A stretch of DNA of 23,474 nt from Ilumatobacteraceae bacterium (GCA_030727685.1 JANRBC010000078.1:1-23474), one strand, 5' to 3'. Shown: positions 1 to 7,550, numbered from the stretch's first letter. Notes: generated by a model from the letters alone, not told the origin. Numbers and translations: made by a program.

Positions 1-720
1 CACCCGTTTCGCAATTCAAAACTTAACGCCGCACTCGCTTCACTCTCTGTAACTATGTGGGTTCCATTTTTGTCGTTCAAACGCGACCACATCAGCCATC
101 ACAACACAACACTCACCCACCCACAACTCGACACCGAGAGCTACTACGCGATGCCCGAAAATTGGCAAACATCTGGTCGCTTCTTTCGCTCGATTTACTG
201 GGCTAATCGCACTCTTGCTTTTCGTTTAACCGTTTGGTCGGTCGTTCGCGCAGTTCAATATTTCATTGCCGACGCTTGGCGCGCCGTACGCAATGTCGGC
301 AATGCCCGCGCCGCATGGATGCTGCACATTCCTGCACTTTTTGCAATCGTCTTTATCGTCAACAATTTGGCTGGCATGTCAATGGTCGAATATCTAATTG
401 GTGGCGTGTTCGGCTCACACTCATTAAATATGATGCGATCGTTTGCCGAACACAAAACTCTTGACAACGAGTCAACCCGCACCGCAATGATCGATGCTGG
501 TCGGCTAATGGGCTTACTTATGCTCAACAACAACTTGCACATAGCCCACCACGACGAACCCTCAGCACCGTGGTATGAAGTGCCCGAAGTTGCCAAGCGA
601 ACCGGCGCATACGAACGTGCCGAAAAAATTGATTCGCTCTACAAAGGCGGCTATCTCGAACTCATACGCCGATTCACGTTTAAGCCATACGATCAACCCG
701 TTTACAGCAAGTCGGTCTAA
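1..720 (+). CDS. Membrane fatty-acid desaturase family protein (5' end outside window)
   Basis: The frame is open from base 1, so the start lies upstream. An ATG at base 55 falls inside the conserved part and is not the true start. The family consists of membrane di-iron enzymes that insert double bonds or hydroxyls into lipids. Histidine clusters are visible: His-Pro-Phe at the window edge (probable end of the first box), then HISHH (the second HxxHH box), then HIAHH followed by DEPSAPWYEVP near the C terminus (third box). A hydrophobic stretch (IPALFAIVFIVNNLAGMSMVEYLIGGVFG) fits membrane helices between boxes two and three. The substrate (acyl lipid, carotenoid or other) cannot be decided. 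It ends 38 bases before the histidine ammonia-lyase on the same strand. The family call is firm, the substrate is open. Confidence 0.85.
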   Translation, partial: HPFRNSKLNAALASLSVTMWVPFLSFKRDHISHHNTTLTHPQLDTESYYAMPENWQTSGRFFRSIYWANRTLAFRLTVWSVVRAVQYFIADAWRAVRNVGNARAAWMLHIPALFAIVFIVNNLAGMSMVEYLIGGVFGSHSLNMMRSFAEHKTLDNESTRTAMIDAGRLMGLLMLNNNLHIAHHDEPSAPWYEVPEVAKRTGAYERAEKIDSLYKGGYLELIRRFTFKPYDQPVYSKSV

Positions 721-740
721 CTTTTTTCAAAAGCGTGCGC

Positions 741-756
741 GAGAACTAGAGTTCTC
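741..756. promoter_or_regulatory. Inverted repeat overlapping candidate hutH -10
   Basis: GAGAACT-AG-AGTTCTC is a perfect 7-base inverted repeat with a 2-base centre, ending 2 bases before the GTG start of the ammonia-lyase. The hexamer TAGAGT (747-752) inside it has -10 form and lies 6 bases from the GTG, as expected for a leaderless transcript. No Shine-Dalgarno sequence is present. A regulator bound here would cover the promoter. The loop is too short for a good RNA hairpin. That it is an operator is inferred. Confidence 0.45.
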
Positions 757-758
757 TC

Positions 759-2303
759 GTGACAAATGCGAAAGTTTTGATTAATACTTCGGGTCTTGAC
801 CGCGAATCGGTCGTCAAAGTATCCCGCGAGAGTGCTCAAGTCGAAATTACCCCAAGTGCGTTAGAAGCCATCGCGCGATCAAGCAAAATTGTTGAAGATC
901 TCGCCAAGTCTGATCAGCCGGTCTATGGCATCTCAACTGGTTTTGGTGCACTTTCAACAAAACACATCGCCCTGAGCGATCGAGTTGCTTTGCAACAATC
1001 GCTGATTCGTTCACATGCCGCAGGCATGGGTGATGTCGTCGAGACCGAGGTGGTGCGCGCAATGCAGTTGTTGCGACTTCGTACTCTTTGCAGCGGAGCA
1101 ACCGGAGTTCGACCAGTTGTTGCCGAAACAATGGCGGCGATGCTTAATGCATCGATCACGCCTGTTGTCTATGAGTACGGCTCGCTCGGTTGCAGTGGCG
1201 ATCTTGCACCGTTGTCACATTGTGCTCTCGCACTCATGGGCGAAGGTGAGGTCTTCGACAAATCGGGTCGCCGTCGACCATCAATTGATGTGCTCAATGA
1301 AAACAACATCAAACCAATTTTGTTGCGCGAAAAAGAAGGCTTGGCACTCATCAACGGCACCGACGGCATGCTCGGCATGTTGCTCTTGGCAATCACCGAT
1401 CTTCACGAACTTTGCACCCTTGCAGACATTGCGACGGCGCTTAGTGTCGAGGCCTTACTCGGCACAGACCAAGTTTTCGCACCAGAAATGCACGAACCAC
1501 TTCGCAGTCATCCAGGTCAGGTGGCAAGTGCCGCCAACATTTTCACGCTGCTGAAGAATTCTCCCCTCGTGGCGTCGCATCGCCTCGACGACACTCGCGT
1601 TCAAGATGCATATTCACTTCGTTGTGCGCCGCAAGTCGCCGGCGCCGTTCGTGACACGCTTACTCATGCATCGAATGTTGCTCATCGCGAACTCGCCGCG
1701 ATGATCGATAACCCAGTTGTCACAAAGAATGGCGAGATTCGCTCGAACGGCAATTTCCACGGCGCGCCAGTCGGCTATGTGCTCGATTTCTTGGCGATCG
1801 CCACATGCGATCTCGGCTCAATCAGCGAGCGTCGCACCGACCGCATGCTCGATGTCAATCGATCAATGGGGCTTCCCGCTTTCTTAGCGTTCAACGCTGG
1901 CGTCGATTCTGGTCTGATGATCGCTCAATACACGCAGGCCAGCATGGTTTCAGAAAACAAACGACTCGCTGTGCCAGCAAGTGTCGATTCAATTCCGTCG
2001 AGCGCGATGCAAGAAGATCACGTTTCAATGGGATGGAATGCCGCGCGCAAACTTCGCCTCGCGATCAACAACTTGCGCCGCATTTTGGCTATTGAAATTC
2101 TCACTGCAACTCGGGCGATTGATTTTCGCGCACCGCTAACCGCGTCTCCGGCGCTAATGAATGTTCATGCCGAGGTGCGCAAAGTTGTGGGTCGCCCTGG
2201 CCCAGACAAAGTGCTGGCCGACGAAATGAAACTCGTCGATGATCTCGCTAAGTCACTTTCAATGCGCCGTGCCGCCGAACTCATCACCGGCCCCCTCAAC
2301 TAA
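759..2303 (+). CDS. hutH: Histidine ammonia-lyase (histidase)
   Basis: Deaminates L-histidine to trans-urocanate, the first step of histidine degradation. The protein has 514 residues, the usual family length. The electrophilic MIO cofactor forms from the triad C145-S146-G147 in YGSLGCSGDLAPLSH; most bacterial enzymes have Ala-Ser-Gly, and I recall the Cys form from actinobacterial histidases. Other hallmarks are catalytic Tyr56 in VYGISTGFG, the histidase-type RSHAAG (His rather than an aromatic-lyase substitution), QDAYSLRC, GNFHG and QEDHVSMG. The start is GTG at 759, because the conserved reading begins directly after it and a -10-like hexamer sits 6 bases upstream. Urocanase and imidazolonepropionase genes are not next to it, so the rest of the pathway must be elsewhere or absent. 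Confidence 0.93.
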   Translation: MTNAKVLINTSGLDRESVVKVSRESAQVEITPSALEAIARSSKIVEDLAKSDQPVYGISTGFGALSTKHIALSDRVALQQSLIRSHAAGMGDVVETEVVRAMQLLRLRTLCSGATGVRPVVAETMAAMLNASITPVVYEYGSLGCSGDLAPLSHCALALMGEGEVFDKSGRRRPSIDVLNENNIKPILLREKEGLALINGTDGMLGMLLLAITDLHELCTLADIATALSVEALLGTDQVFAPEMHEPLRSHPGQVASAANIFTLLKNSPLVASHRLDDTRVQDAYSLRCAPQVAGAVRDTLTHASNVAHRELAAMIDNPVVTKNGEIRSNGNFHGAPVGYVLDFLAIATCDLGSISERRTDRMLDVNRSMGLPAFLAFNAGVDSGLMIAQYTQASMVSENKRLAVPASVDSIPSSAMQEDHVSMGWNAARKLRLAINNLRRILAIEILTATRAIDFRAPLTASPALMNVHAEVRKVVGRPGPDKVLADEMKLVDDLAKSLSMRRAAELITGPLN

Positions 2304-2332
2304 AAACTAAAAAACCGAAACCACCTAAGTGC

Positions 2333-2341
2333 TACAATGTA
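2333..2341 (+). promoter_or_regulatory. Leaderless vapB promoter with palindromic -10
   Basis: TACAATGTA is a perfect odd palindrome (TACA-A-TGTA). Its first six bases TACAAT form a good -10 element, 7 bases before the antitoxin ATG at 2346, so the transcript should be leaderless. No ribosome-binding site is visible. Antitoxins of this family usually repress their own promoter through such short inverted repeats. The -35 is not clear. Confidence 0.5.
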
Positions 2342-2345
2342 GAAC

Positions 2346-2621
2346 ATGCGTGAAGTCGGCATTCGAGCTCTAAAGCAAAACGCCTCAGAGGTCATCGCCG
2401 ATGTTGTTCAAGGCGAAACAATTGTCGTCACCGATCGAGGGCGTCAAGTTGCTCAAATCTCGCCACTGCCAAACTCTCAGTTAGCGACACACATCGCTAC
2501 CGCCATGATCACAAAAGCAAAAAATCCTAAAGCAAAGCTGCCTAAACCAACTCGACTAAGCAAAAATTCGCGCACTCTCAGCGATTCACTCAAAGCATCA
2601 CGCGCAGCCGAGCGCTACTAA
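2346..2621 (+). CDS. Antitoxin of the Phd/YefM (VapB) family
   Basis: This 91-residue protein starts MREVGIRALKQNASEVIADV and continues with GETIVVTDRGRQVAQISPL. That is the standard Phd/YefM N-terminal DNA-binding fold, in which the phrase on being given over to a target residue and GRxVAxI is typical. The C-terminal half (about residues 45-91) is rich in Lys, Arg and Ser and probably disordered until it wraps the toxin. The stop codon TAA overlaps the ATG of the next gene by one base, so the two are translationally coupled. It should neutralise the PIN toxin and autorepress the operon. Confidence 0.85.
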   Translation: MREVGIRALKQNASEVIADVVQGETIVVTDRGRQVAQISPLPNSQLATHIATAMITKAKNPKAKLPKPTRLSKNSRTLSDSLKASRAAERY

Positions 2622-3010
2622 TGGCGTTTGTTGTCGACTCTTCGGCAATTGTCAAACTCATCGTCGACGAACCGAAGTCTCAGAGTTTTAGCGCCTGGCT
2701 AAAGAACTGCAAAGACGATCTCTTCGTCTCAGAAATTGCCCACACTGAAGTAGCGCGGGCAATCACCCGTGTCGATGTCAGCCTGCACGGTCAACTGAAT
2801 AATGTTCTTGAACGCTTCGGCACAATTCGCGTTTCGTCACAAATTTTGACAATTGCCAGCGTGCTTTCACCCACAAACCTGCGCACGTTAGACGCAATCC
2901 ACCTTGCATCATGTCTGATTCTGGGCGACGACCTAACTGGTTTTGTCACCTATGACAGCGCGCAGGCCGATGCCGCCACCCACAACGGCATCACCGTCAT
3001 CGCGCCGTAA
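2621..3010 (+). CDS. vapC: PIN-domain ribonuclease toxin, VapC family
   Basis: A 129-residue single-domain PIN nuclease. Family members cut specific RNAs (often tRNA or rRNA) using Mg2+ or Mn2+ held by conserved acids. These are visible as Asp6 (VVDSSA), Glu43 (HTEVARA), Asp91 (TLDAIHLAS) and Asp112 (VTYDSAQ), so the active site looks intact. It overlaps the antitoxin stop by one base and is followed by a hairpin terminator. The target RNA cannot be predicted from sequence. The module could act in stress response or plasmid-like stabilisation; here it lies between unrelated metabolic genes. Confidence 0.88.
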   Translation: MAFVVDSSAIVKLIVDEPKSQSFSAWLKNCKDDLFVSEIAHTEVARAITRVDVSLHGQLNNVLERFGTIRVSSQILTIASVLSPTNLRTLDAIHLASCLILGDDLTGFVTYDSAQADAATHNGITVIAP

Positions 3011-3051
3011 ACGCACGCCGACTCACTTCTGAGCGATTGCGATCGCCAACC

Positions 3052-3075
3052 AAATAACCCGCGAGCGGGCTATTT
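3052..3075. terminator. Bidirectional hairpin terminator
   Basis: Arms AAATAACCCGC and GCGGGCTATTT pair with one A-C mismatch around a 2-base GA centre. The A-rich and T-rich outer parts of the stem supply the A and U tracts for either strand. It lies between the converging vapC (ends 3010) and the exported-protein gene that ends at 3087, so it can serve both transcripts. Confidence 0.6.
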
Positions 3076-3086
3076 GACGATGTCGG

Positions 3087-3851
3087 CTACTTGACTATGT
3101 AAGTCAAGACCTCGATCATCTGATCAAACTTTGCCGAACCCTCAGCAAACAAAGTGACTTGGCACTTGCCCGGCTTACGAAACTTGATTGTAAAACTGGT
3201 CGTACCCGTTGTCGTGCAAATCGCGCGTGTTTCGTCCGAACTGACGATTACTGCTTTGCCCTTCGAAGTTTTCAACTTGCTTGCGCTAATCGAGACACTG
3301 TTACCCACCTTGTAACTCGCACCGTCACGCTTCATGCCAAGTTTTGCAACAGCAACAGTCTGGCTTGGCAAAAATTTGAGCGGCACAATTGTGTCAAGTG
3401 CCGTGTCGGTGATGCCACGGTGATCGCGATAAATGAACAACGAACAGTTCGATGCACCACAGTCATAAGTTTTGCTCGCACCATTTGCGTCAACTTTTGT
3501 GAAGCGCGAACGCATCATCAGAACCAGTTCGCCATTCGCCGACTGCGAACCGCGTTGCCCATCTGTAGTTGCCCAGATCATCGTGCCTGTCTCGGTAACG
3601 CTGCCATTGCAGACCAAACCAGTCGCGGCCCGCTGAGCCAATGTTGGCTTGAAGCACTGCGACACATAAACACCCTGACCTGCGGGCACGTTGGCCAATC
3701 TGATTGAAACTACTTCGAGATCAGTCAGTTTTGCTGTCTTGCTCACGCTCACACCAACCGCTGCCGAAACTTGCGCAGGCAATGCTGTGAGCAGCACCGA
3801 AACAACTGCGACTGAAATTACCGAACGCGACACTAATTTAAAATTAAACAT
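3087..3851 (-). CDS. Exported protein with neocarzinostatin-like N-terminal domain and Ig-like C-terminal region
   Basis: A 254-residue protein with a Sec signal peptide (MFNFKLVSRSVISVAVVSVLLTAL...QVSA, predicted cut near residue 30). Residues about 32-155 show the pattern of neocarzinostatin-fold domains: VSKTAKLTDLEVVSIRLANVPAGQGVYVSQC, then a second cysteine pair in YDCGASNCSLFIYRDH and a closing IVPLKF. Residues about 165-254 look like an Ig-like beta domain (VGNSVSISASKL, GKCQVTLFAEG). A GAGG ribosome-binding site lies 6 bases before the ATG. It follows the lipoprotein gene by 43 bases on the same strand and probably shares its transcript. Context next to a haem importer suggests a cell-surface ligand-binding or envelope role; that is inference. 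The fold assignment is by pattern only. Confidence 0.6.
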   Translation of the reverse strand: MFNFKLVSRSVISVAVVSVLLTALPAQVSAAVGVSVSKTAKLTDLEVVSIRLANVPAGQGVYVSQCFKPTLAQRAATGLVCNGSVTETGTMIWATTDGQRGSQSANGELVLMMRSRFTKVDANGASKTYDCGASNCSLFIYRDHRGITDTALDTIVPLKFLPSQTVAVAKLGMKRDGASYKVGNSVSISASKLKTSKGKAVIVSSDETRAICTTTGTTSFTIKFRKPGKCQVTLFAEGSAKFDQMIEVLTYIVK

Positions 3852-3894
3852 TTGAACCTCGATATATCTTTCTAACTACGGGGGTTGATGGAGA

Positions 3895-4590
3895 TTATTG
3901 ATTCGAAAACGTAATCGGCACAAAAATGTCTTGTGTTCGATCTGTATATCGCAAATGATCTGACCGCGTAACCACACCACATTTAAGAACGGTGCAATCC
4001 AGCGCTCCACTTTTTGCGACGACTACAAGATCAACAGTAAATGATCCATCAGGTGAAAATGGTGTCGTGAGACCAATGGCATAGTTCGGCGGATTCGACG
4101 ACACCCAAACCGAACTCGATGATGATCCATCAATATTTACCCCGCCGATGCACGTCGCTTGTGGTCCGGGCGCAGCCTGCGTGCAGACAATTACATAAAC
4201 GCCTTTGTTCACGTCATAACCTGTGCCGCGCACTGTGACTGTTGTCCCATTTGGGTTGAGGTTATTTACTTGACTGACCGAGAGTTTCGGCCGATTCGCA
4301 GCGCCGATAGTTGACGTTGGTGCGCCACTGCCAACACTTGAATTCGAAGCACTAGTTGTCGTTGATTTTGCAACAGTCGTGGTGCTCACAACAGCATTGG
4401 TCGTTGTTGAACTTGAAGCCATGGGGGCAACCGTTGTTTCTACCCCAGTCGGTACTTCGGTTGATGATACTTCTGCAGTGGTATCAAAAGTTGTCGTAAC
4501 AAATGTCTCAGTCGATGCTTGATCGTTCGAACAACTCGCAATCGCCAACGTTGACATCAAAGCCGACAGCACCATGCTTGAAAATTTCAC
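3895..4590 (-). CDS. Lipoprotein with neocarzinostatin-like domain, haem-locus associated
   Basis: A 231-residue protein starting at GTG 4590. The lipobox IASC places the lipidated cysteine at residue 20, followed by a long Thr/Ser/Val-rich linker (about 25-95) suited to crossing the cell wall. The C-terminal domain (about 98-231) contains LSVSQVNNLNPNGTTVTVRGTGYD, VYVIVCTQ, WVSSNPP and DCTVLKCGVVTRSDH, ending VPITF. From memory this pattern resembles the immunoglobulin or neocarzinostatin-like modules that accompany HtaA-type haem-binding proteins of actinobacteria. It is transcribed divergently from hmuT, 41 bases away. No HtaA domain itself is visible. A surface haem-relay role is plausible but unproven. 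Confidence 0.6.
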   Translation of the reverse strand: MKFSSMVLSALMSTLAIASCSNDQASTETFVTTTFDTTAEVSSTEVPTGVETTVAPMASSSTTTNAVVSTTTVAKSTTTSASNSSVGSGAPTSTIGAANRPKLSVSQVNNLNPNGTTVTVRGTGYDVNKGVYVIVCTQAAPGPQATCIGGVNIDGSSSSSVWVSSNPPNYAIGLTTPFSPDGSFTVDLVVVAKSGALDCTVLKCGVVTRSDHLRYTDRTQDIFVPITFSNQ

Positions 4591-4597
4591 TCTGCGA

Positions 4598-4603
4598 ATT
4601 CTA
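4598..4603 (-). promoter_or_regulatory. Leaderless -10 for the lipoprotein gene
   Basis: Read on the minus strand the hexamer is TAGAAT, 7 bases before the GTG at 4590, and no Shine-Dalgarno sequence intervenes. The divergent hmuT promoter must lie in the same 41-base gap (candidate TAGATT at 4623-4628), so the two are likely to be co-regulated. I looked for an IdeR/DtxR or Fur-type box and could not recognise one. Confidence 0.45.
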
Positions 4604-4631
4604 CCAATCTGAGTGTCACTAGTAGATTGAA

Positions 4632-5705
4632 ATGGCTATGGTCACACGAAACGCGACGCTTGCTCTGTTGGCCTCATCACTTTTTATCGTGCCGATTTCG
4701 GCTTGCACAACAAACTCTGCAACGACAGAAACGACGTCACAATCAGTGTCTTCAACAACTGCATTAAGCACCGAGTCGTCAACCGCATTTGAATTAACTC
4801 GGCCTGTATTGATTTCGGCTGAAGATTTTGATTTGCCAATCATCGGTGATGGCAAATCAACTTTGCCAGCAAAAGTGACCTCTGCCGACAATATTGAAGT
4901 CACAATTACCGACTCGTCGCGCATTATCGTGCTCAACGAAGCGATTGCCGAAATCGTCATCTCTCTTGGTTTTGCCGACAATATTATTGGTCGCGACGCA
5001 ACGACAACGCTTGCCGCTCTCGAGTCAATACCGAAAGTCAGCAGCGGTCATGACATCAGCGCCGAAAGCGTGCTCGAACTCAGGCCGACACTCGTTATCG
5101 GTGACACGCGCTCGGGTCCACCAGAGGCAATTCAACAATTGCGCGGCGCAGGTGTGCCAATCGTGCTGGCCCCCGAAGTTTGGCAGCTCTCAGATATTGC
5201 TCCACGAATCAAGTTGATCGCCGATGTGCTCGGTGCTGCCACCTTTGGTAAGAAACTTCTCGACACAACTCAAATTGACATCAACGACGCCCTTAATACT
5301 CTCGACTCTGCAACTGCAAGTCCGCGAGTTGCGTTCATTTATGTTCGCGGTACAGCCTCGGTATTTTTGCTTGGCGGCAAAGAATCTGGCGCTGACGAAA
5401 TGATCCGCTCTGCTGGCGGCATCGATGTTGGCACCGACCTAAATCTCGCAGCCTTCACACCATTAACTAGTGAGGCAATCGTCAATGCCAATCCAGGCAT
5501 CATCGTCGTCACCACTCGCGGTTTGGCATCTGTTGGTGGCATTGACGGGCTTCTCGAGCTTCCGGGTATTGCGCAAACACCAGCGGCAAAATCGCGTTCA
5601 GTGGTCTCAATCGATGACGACTTGTTATTCTCTTTTGGGCCTCGAACTGGCGAATTAATCATTCGCTTGGCGCAAGCCTTCAAAATCTTGACGACAGAAA
5701 AATGA
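4632..5705 (+). CDS. hmuT: Haem (or siderophore) ABC transporter substrate-binding lipoprotein
   Basis: A 357-residue class III binding protein. The lipobox ISAC puts the lipidated Cys at residue 25; a Thr/Ser-rich linker of about 45 residues precedes the binding domain. The core shows the family pattern RIIVLNEAIAEIVISLGFAD, the GRDATTTL loop, ISAESVLELRPTLVIGD and a C-terminal VSIDDDLLFSFGPRTGELI. These match HmuT-type haem receptors better than vitamin B12 or ferrichrome ones. ATG 4638 (MVTRNATLALL) is an equally good start, and a -10-like TAGATT at 4623-4628 would suit that leaderless start better. The permease follows after 10 bases. Haem is the favoured ligand because of family resemblance; siderophore or cobalamin is not excluded. 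Confidence 0.82.
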   Translation: MAMVTRNATLALLASSLFIVPISACTTNSATTETTSQSVSSTTALSTESSTAFELTRPVLISAEDFDLPIIGDGKSTLPAKVTSADNIEVTITDSSRIIVLNEAIAEIVISLGFADNIIGRDATTTLAALESIPKVSSGHDISAESVLELRPTLVIGDTRSGPPEAIQQLRGAGVPIVLAPEVWQLSDIAPRIKLIADVLGAATFGKKLLDTTQIDINDALNTLDSATASPRVAFIYVRGTASVFLLGGKESGADEMIRSAGGIDVGTDLNLAAFTPLTSEAIVNANPGIIVVTTRGLASVGGIDGLLELPGIAQTPAAKSRSVVSIDDDLLFSFGPRTGELIIRLAQAFKILTTEK

Positions 5706-5715
5706 GCCCCAACAC

Positions 5716-6750
5716 ATGAGCGAATTGCGCCGACTTAATCCGAGAACTGTGGCAATCGTTCTCACGATCGCACTCGTGATCGTCGTGATTAACGCATTAA
5801 CTACTGGTGCCTACACAATTGAATTCAGCGAAGTATTCAAGGTTTTGTTACAAGGTCCGGCAGCAACGTCTGATGCAAACTCAATTAGCCACGCCGTCTT
5901 TTGGAATGTTCGTCTACCGCGTGTCGCCCTAGCGATCGTCGTCGGCGCTTCACTTGCTGTCGCTGGCGTCGTAATGCAAGGCGTCTTTCGCAATCCACTT
6001 GCCGAACCTGCGACAGTTGGCGTCTCTGGCGGTGCGGCAGTTGGTGCAGTAATCGCTATCACTCTTGGTCTGAGCAAATTCACACTCGGTGTACAAGTGT
6101 TTGCGTTCATCGGTGGCACTCTCGCAACTGCAGTTGTTTACGGACTCTCGCGCGTTGATGGCAAAACAGATGTCGTCACGCTCATTTTGACCGGCATCGC
6201 AATCAACGCGTTATCTGGTGCACTAATCGGCCTCGCCGTTTTCATCGCTGATGACGATCAGATTCGCACCGTCACATTTTGGAGCCTCGGCTCGTTAGGT
6301 CTTGCAACATGGCGAGCAGTCGCGATGGTTTTGCCACTTGCGATCATCGGCATCGCACTCAGTACAAAATTCGCGCGCACGCTCGACCTCATGGCACTTG
6401 GCGATCGCTCGGCAGCGCATGTTGGCGTGCCAGTCGAGCGCGTTCGAGTGCAGACAATTGCAATCGTCGGCTTACTCGCGTCAAGTGCAGTTGCGGCAAC
6501 TGGAATTATTGCTTTCGTCGGACTAATCGTGCCGCACATCTTGCGCCTCGTGCTCGGGCCAAAGCATCGAGACTTGTTGTGGTCAGCGGCACTGCTCGGC
6601 GCAATTGTTACTTTGCTCGCTGACCTCGCTGCACGAACATTGCTCGCACCAGCCGAACTGCCACTCGGCGTACTCACAGCGCTAATTGGTGCGCCGTTTT
6701 TCTTGTGGCTGTTGCGCAAGATGCGCACAAGTGAAAGCACCTGGTCGTGA
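5716..6750 (+). CDS. hmuU: Haem ABC transporter permease, FecCD family
   Basis: A 344-residue polytopic membrane protein of the FecCD/BtuC type, which forms the translocation channel as a dimer. The signature RNPLAEPATVGVSGGAAVGAV (second-third helix region) is typical of the family, as is the cytoplasmic coupling stretch GLIVPHILRLVLGPKHRDLLW. About nine or ten hydrophobic helices are visible. The length is normal. It lies 10 bases after the binding protein, and its TGA overlaps the GTG of the ATPase gene (GTGA), so the three genes form one coupled operon. Confidence 0.88.
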   Translation: MSELRRLNPRTVAIVLTIALVIVVINALTTGAYTIEFSEVFKVLLQGPAATSDANSISHAVFWNVRLPRVALAIVVGASLAVAGVVMQGVFRNPLAEPATVGVSGGAAVGAVIAITLGLSKFTLGVQVFAFIGGTLATAVVYGLSRVDGKTDVVTLILTGIAINALSGALIGLAVFIADDDQIRTVTFWSLGSLGLATWRAVAMVLPLAIIGIALSTKFARTLDLMALGDRSAAHVGVPVERVRVQTIAIVGLLASSAVAATGIIAFVGLIVPHILRLVLGPKHRDLLWSAALLGAIVTLLADLAARTLLAPAELPLGVLTALIGAPFFLWLLRKMRTSESTWS

Positions 6751-7550
6751 GTCACGACACGAATCACGACATGAATCACGACGTGAGCTCAGTAATCAAG
6801 TGTGAAAACATCTCGGTTGTTCGCTCACGCAAAGAAATTTTGTGCGACATTTCATTGCACGCAAACAAGGGTGAGCTCATCGCAATTCTTGGCCCGAACG
6901 GTGCCGGCAAGTCGACATTGCTTAGTGTTTTGGCTGGCGACTTGCAATCAGAAACTGGCAATGTCTTTTTTGGTGATAAACCAGTGGCCGAGATCGACCA
7001 TCGCAAATTGGCTGAATTGCGTGCCGTTCTTCCGCAACGCGTAACAGTTTCGTTTCCATATACGGTTGCCGAAGTCGTCGAAATGGGTCGTGGGCCAAAA
7101 CTTGGCGCAAACGACGTAGACCTCATCGAGAGCGCGATGCAGCGTCTCGGTGTGGCCGAAATGCGCAATCGTTTGTACCGCACTCTTTCAATTGGCGAGC
7201 AAGCCCGAGTTTCAATGGCGCGAATTCTCGCCCAAGACACTCAATTGTTGTTGCTTGACGAACCAACTGCAGTTCTAGATATTGGTCAACAAGAAAAACT
7301 CATGCACATCGTGCGCTCACTCGTCGAAGAGGGTCGCACCGTGATCGCTGTATTTCACGACCTCAATGTTGCAATGTCGTTTGCCGATCGCGTGATTTTG
7401 CTTCAGAATGGTCGACACGCCGCTTCGGGTACTCCACGTGAAACTCTCACACCAGAGACGCTGAGTTCAATTTATGAACACAAGATTGACGTTATTCGTG
7501 TAAACGACAACACTGGTCCAGTTGTTATACCTGGCCCCCGCAAACACTAA
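6747..7550 (+). CDS. hmuV: Haem ABC transporter ATP-binding protein
   Basis: A 267-residue ABC ATPase that powers the HmuT-HmuU importer from the cytoplasmic face. Visible motifs: Walker A GPNGAGKST, Q-loop LPQR, signature LSIGEQARVSMARIL (a variation of LSGGQ with Ile for the first Gly), Walker B LLLLDEPTAVLD and the H-loop FHDLNVA. GTG 6747 overlaps the permease stop. The N terminus reads SHDTNHDMNHD, encoded by a 12-base tandem repeat. An in-frame ATG at 6771 would remove most of that repeat and leave the ATPase domain whole, so the true start is uncertain by 8 codons. The last codon overlaps the convergent mycoredoxin stop (CTAA). Confidence 0.88.
   Translation: MSHDTNHDMNHDVSSVIKCENISVVRSRKEILCDISLHANKGELIAILGPNGAGKSTLLSVLAGDLQSETGNVFFGDKPVAEIDHRKLAELRAVLPQRVTVSFPYTVAEVVEMGRGPKLGANDVDLIESAMQRLGVAEMRNRLYRTLSIGEQARVSMARILAQDTQLLLLDEPTAVLDIGQQEKLMHIVRSLVEEGRTVIAVFHDLNVAMSFADRVILLQNGRHAASGTPRETLTPETLSSIYEHKIDVIRVNDNTGPVVIPGPRKH
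6753..6788 (+). repeat. Tandem 12-base repeat in hmuV 5' end
   Basis: Three units of 12 bases, CACGACACGAAT, CACGACATGAAT and CACGACGTGAGC, encode His-Asp-Thr-Asn, His-Asp-Met-Asn and His-Asp-Val-Ser. The unit is four codons long, so unit gain or loss keeps the frame. Each of the last two units carries an in-frame ATG or GTG. Confidence 0.8.

Noticed and set aside
759..2303. Phenylalanine or tyrosine ammonia-lyase instead of histidase
   Set aside because: The RSHAAG and QEDHVSMG motifs are those of histidases; aromatic lyases differ at the His position.
3039..3046. GCGATCGC octamer, similar to HIP1 elements of cyanobacteria
   Set aside because: A single copy of a short palindrome in an intergenic region; no pattern of repeats supports significance.
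4591..4637. Possible IdeR/DtxR or Fur box between the lipoprotein gene and hmuT
   Set aside because: A weak TCTAC...GTAGA symmetry exists but does not match the known TTAGG-type consensus, so iron control is not claimed from sequence.
5339..5683. Minus-strand 114-codon frame inside hmuT
   Set aside because: Antisense shadow of a well-supported gene; no start signal and no family resemblance.
6258..6779. Minus-strand 173-codon frame inside hmuU
   Set aside because: Antisense shadow with low-complexity Ser/Ala/Arg composition, explained by codon structure of the permease gene.
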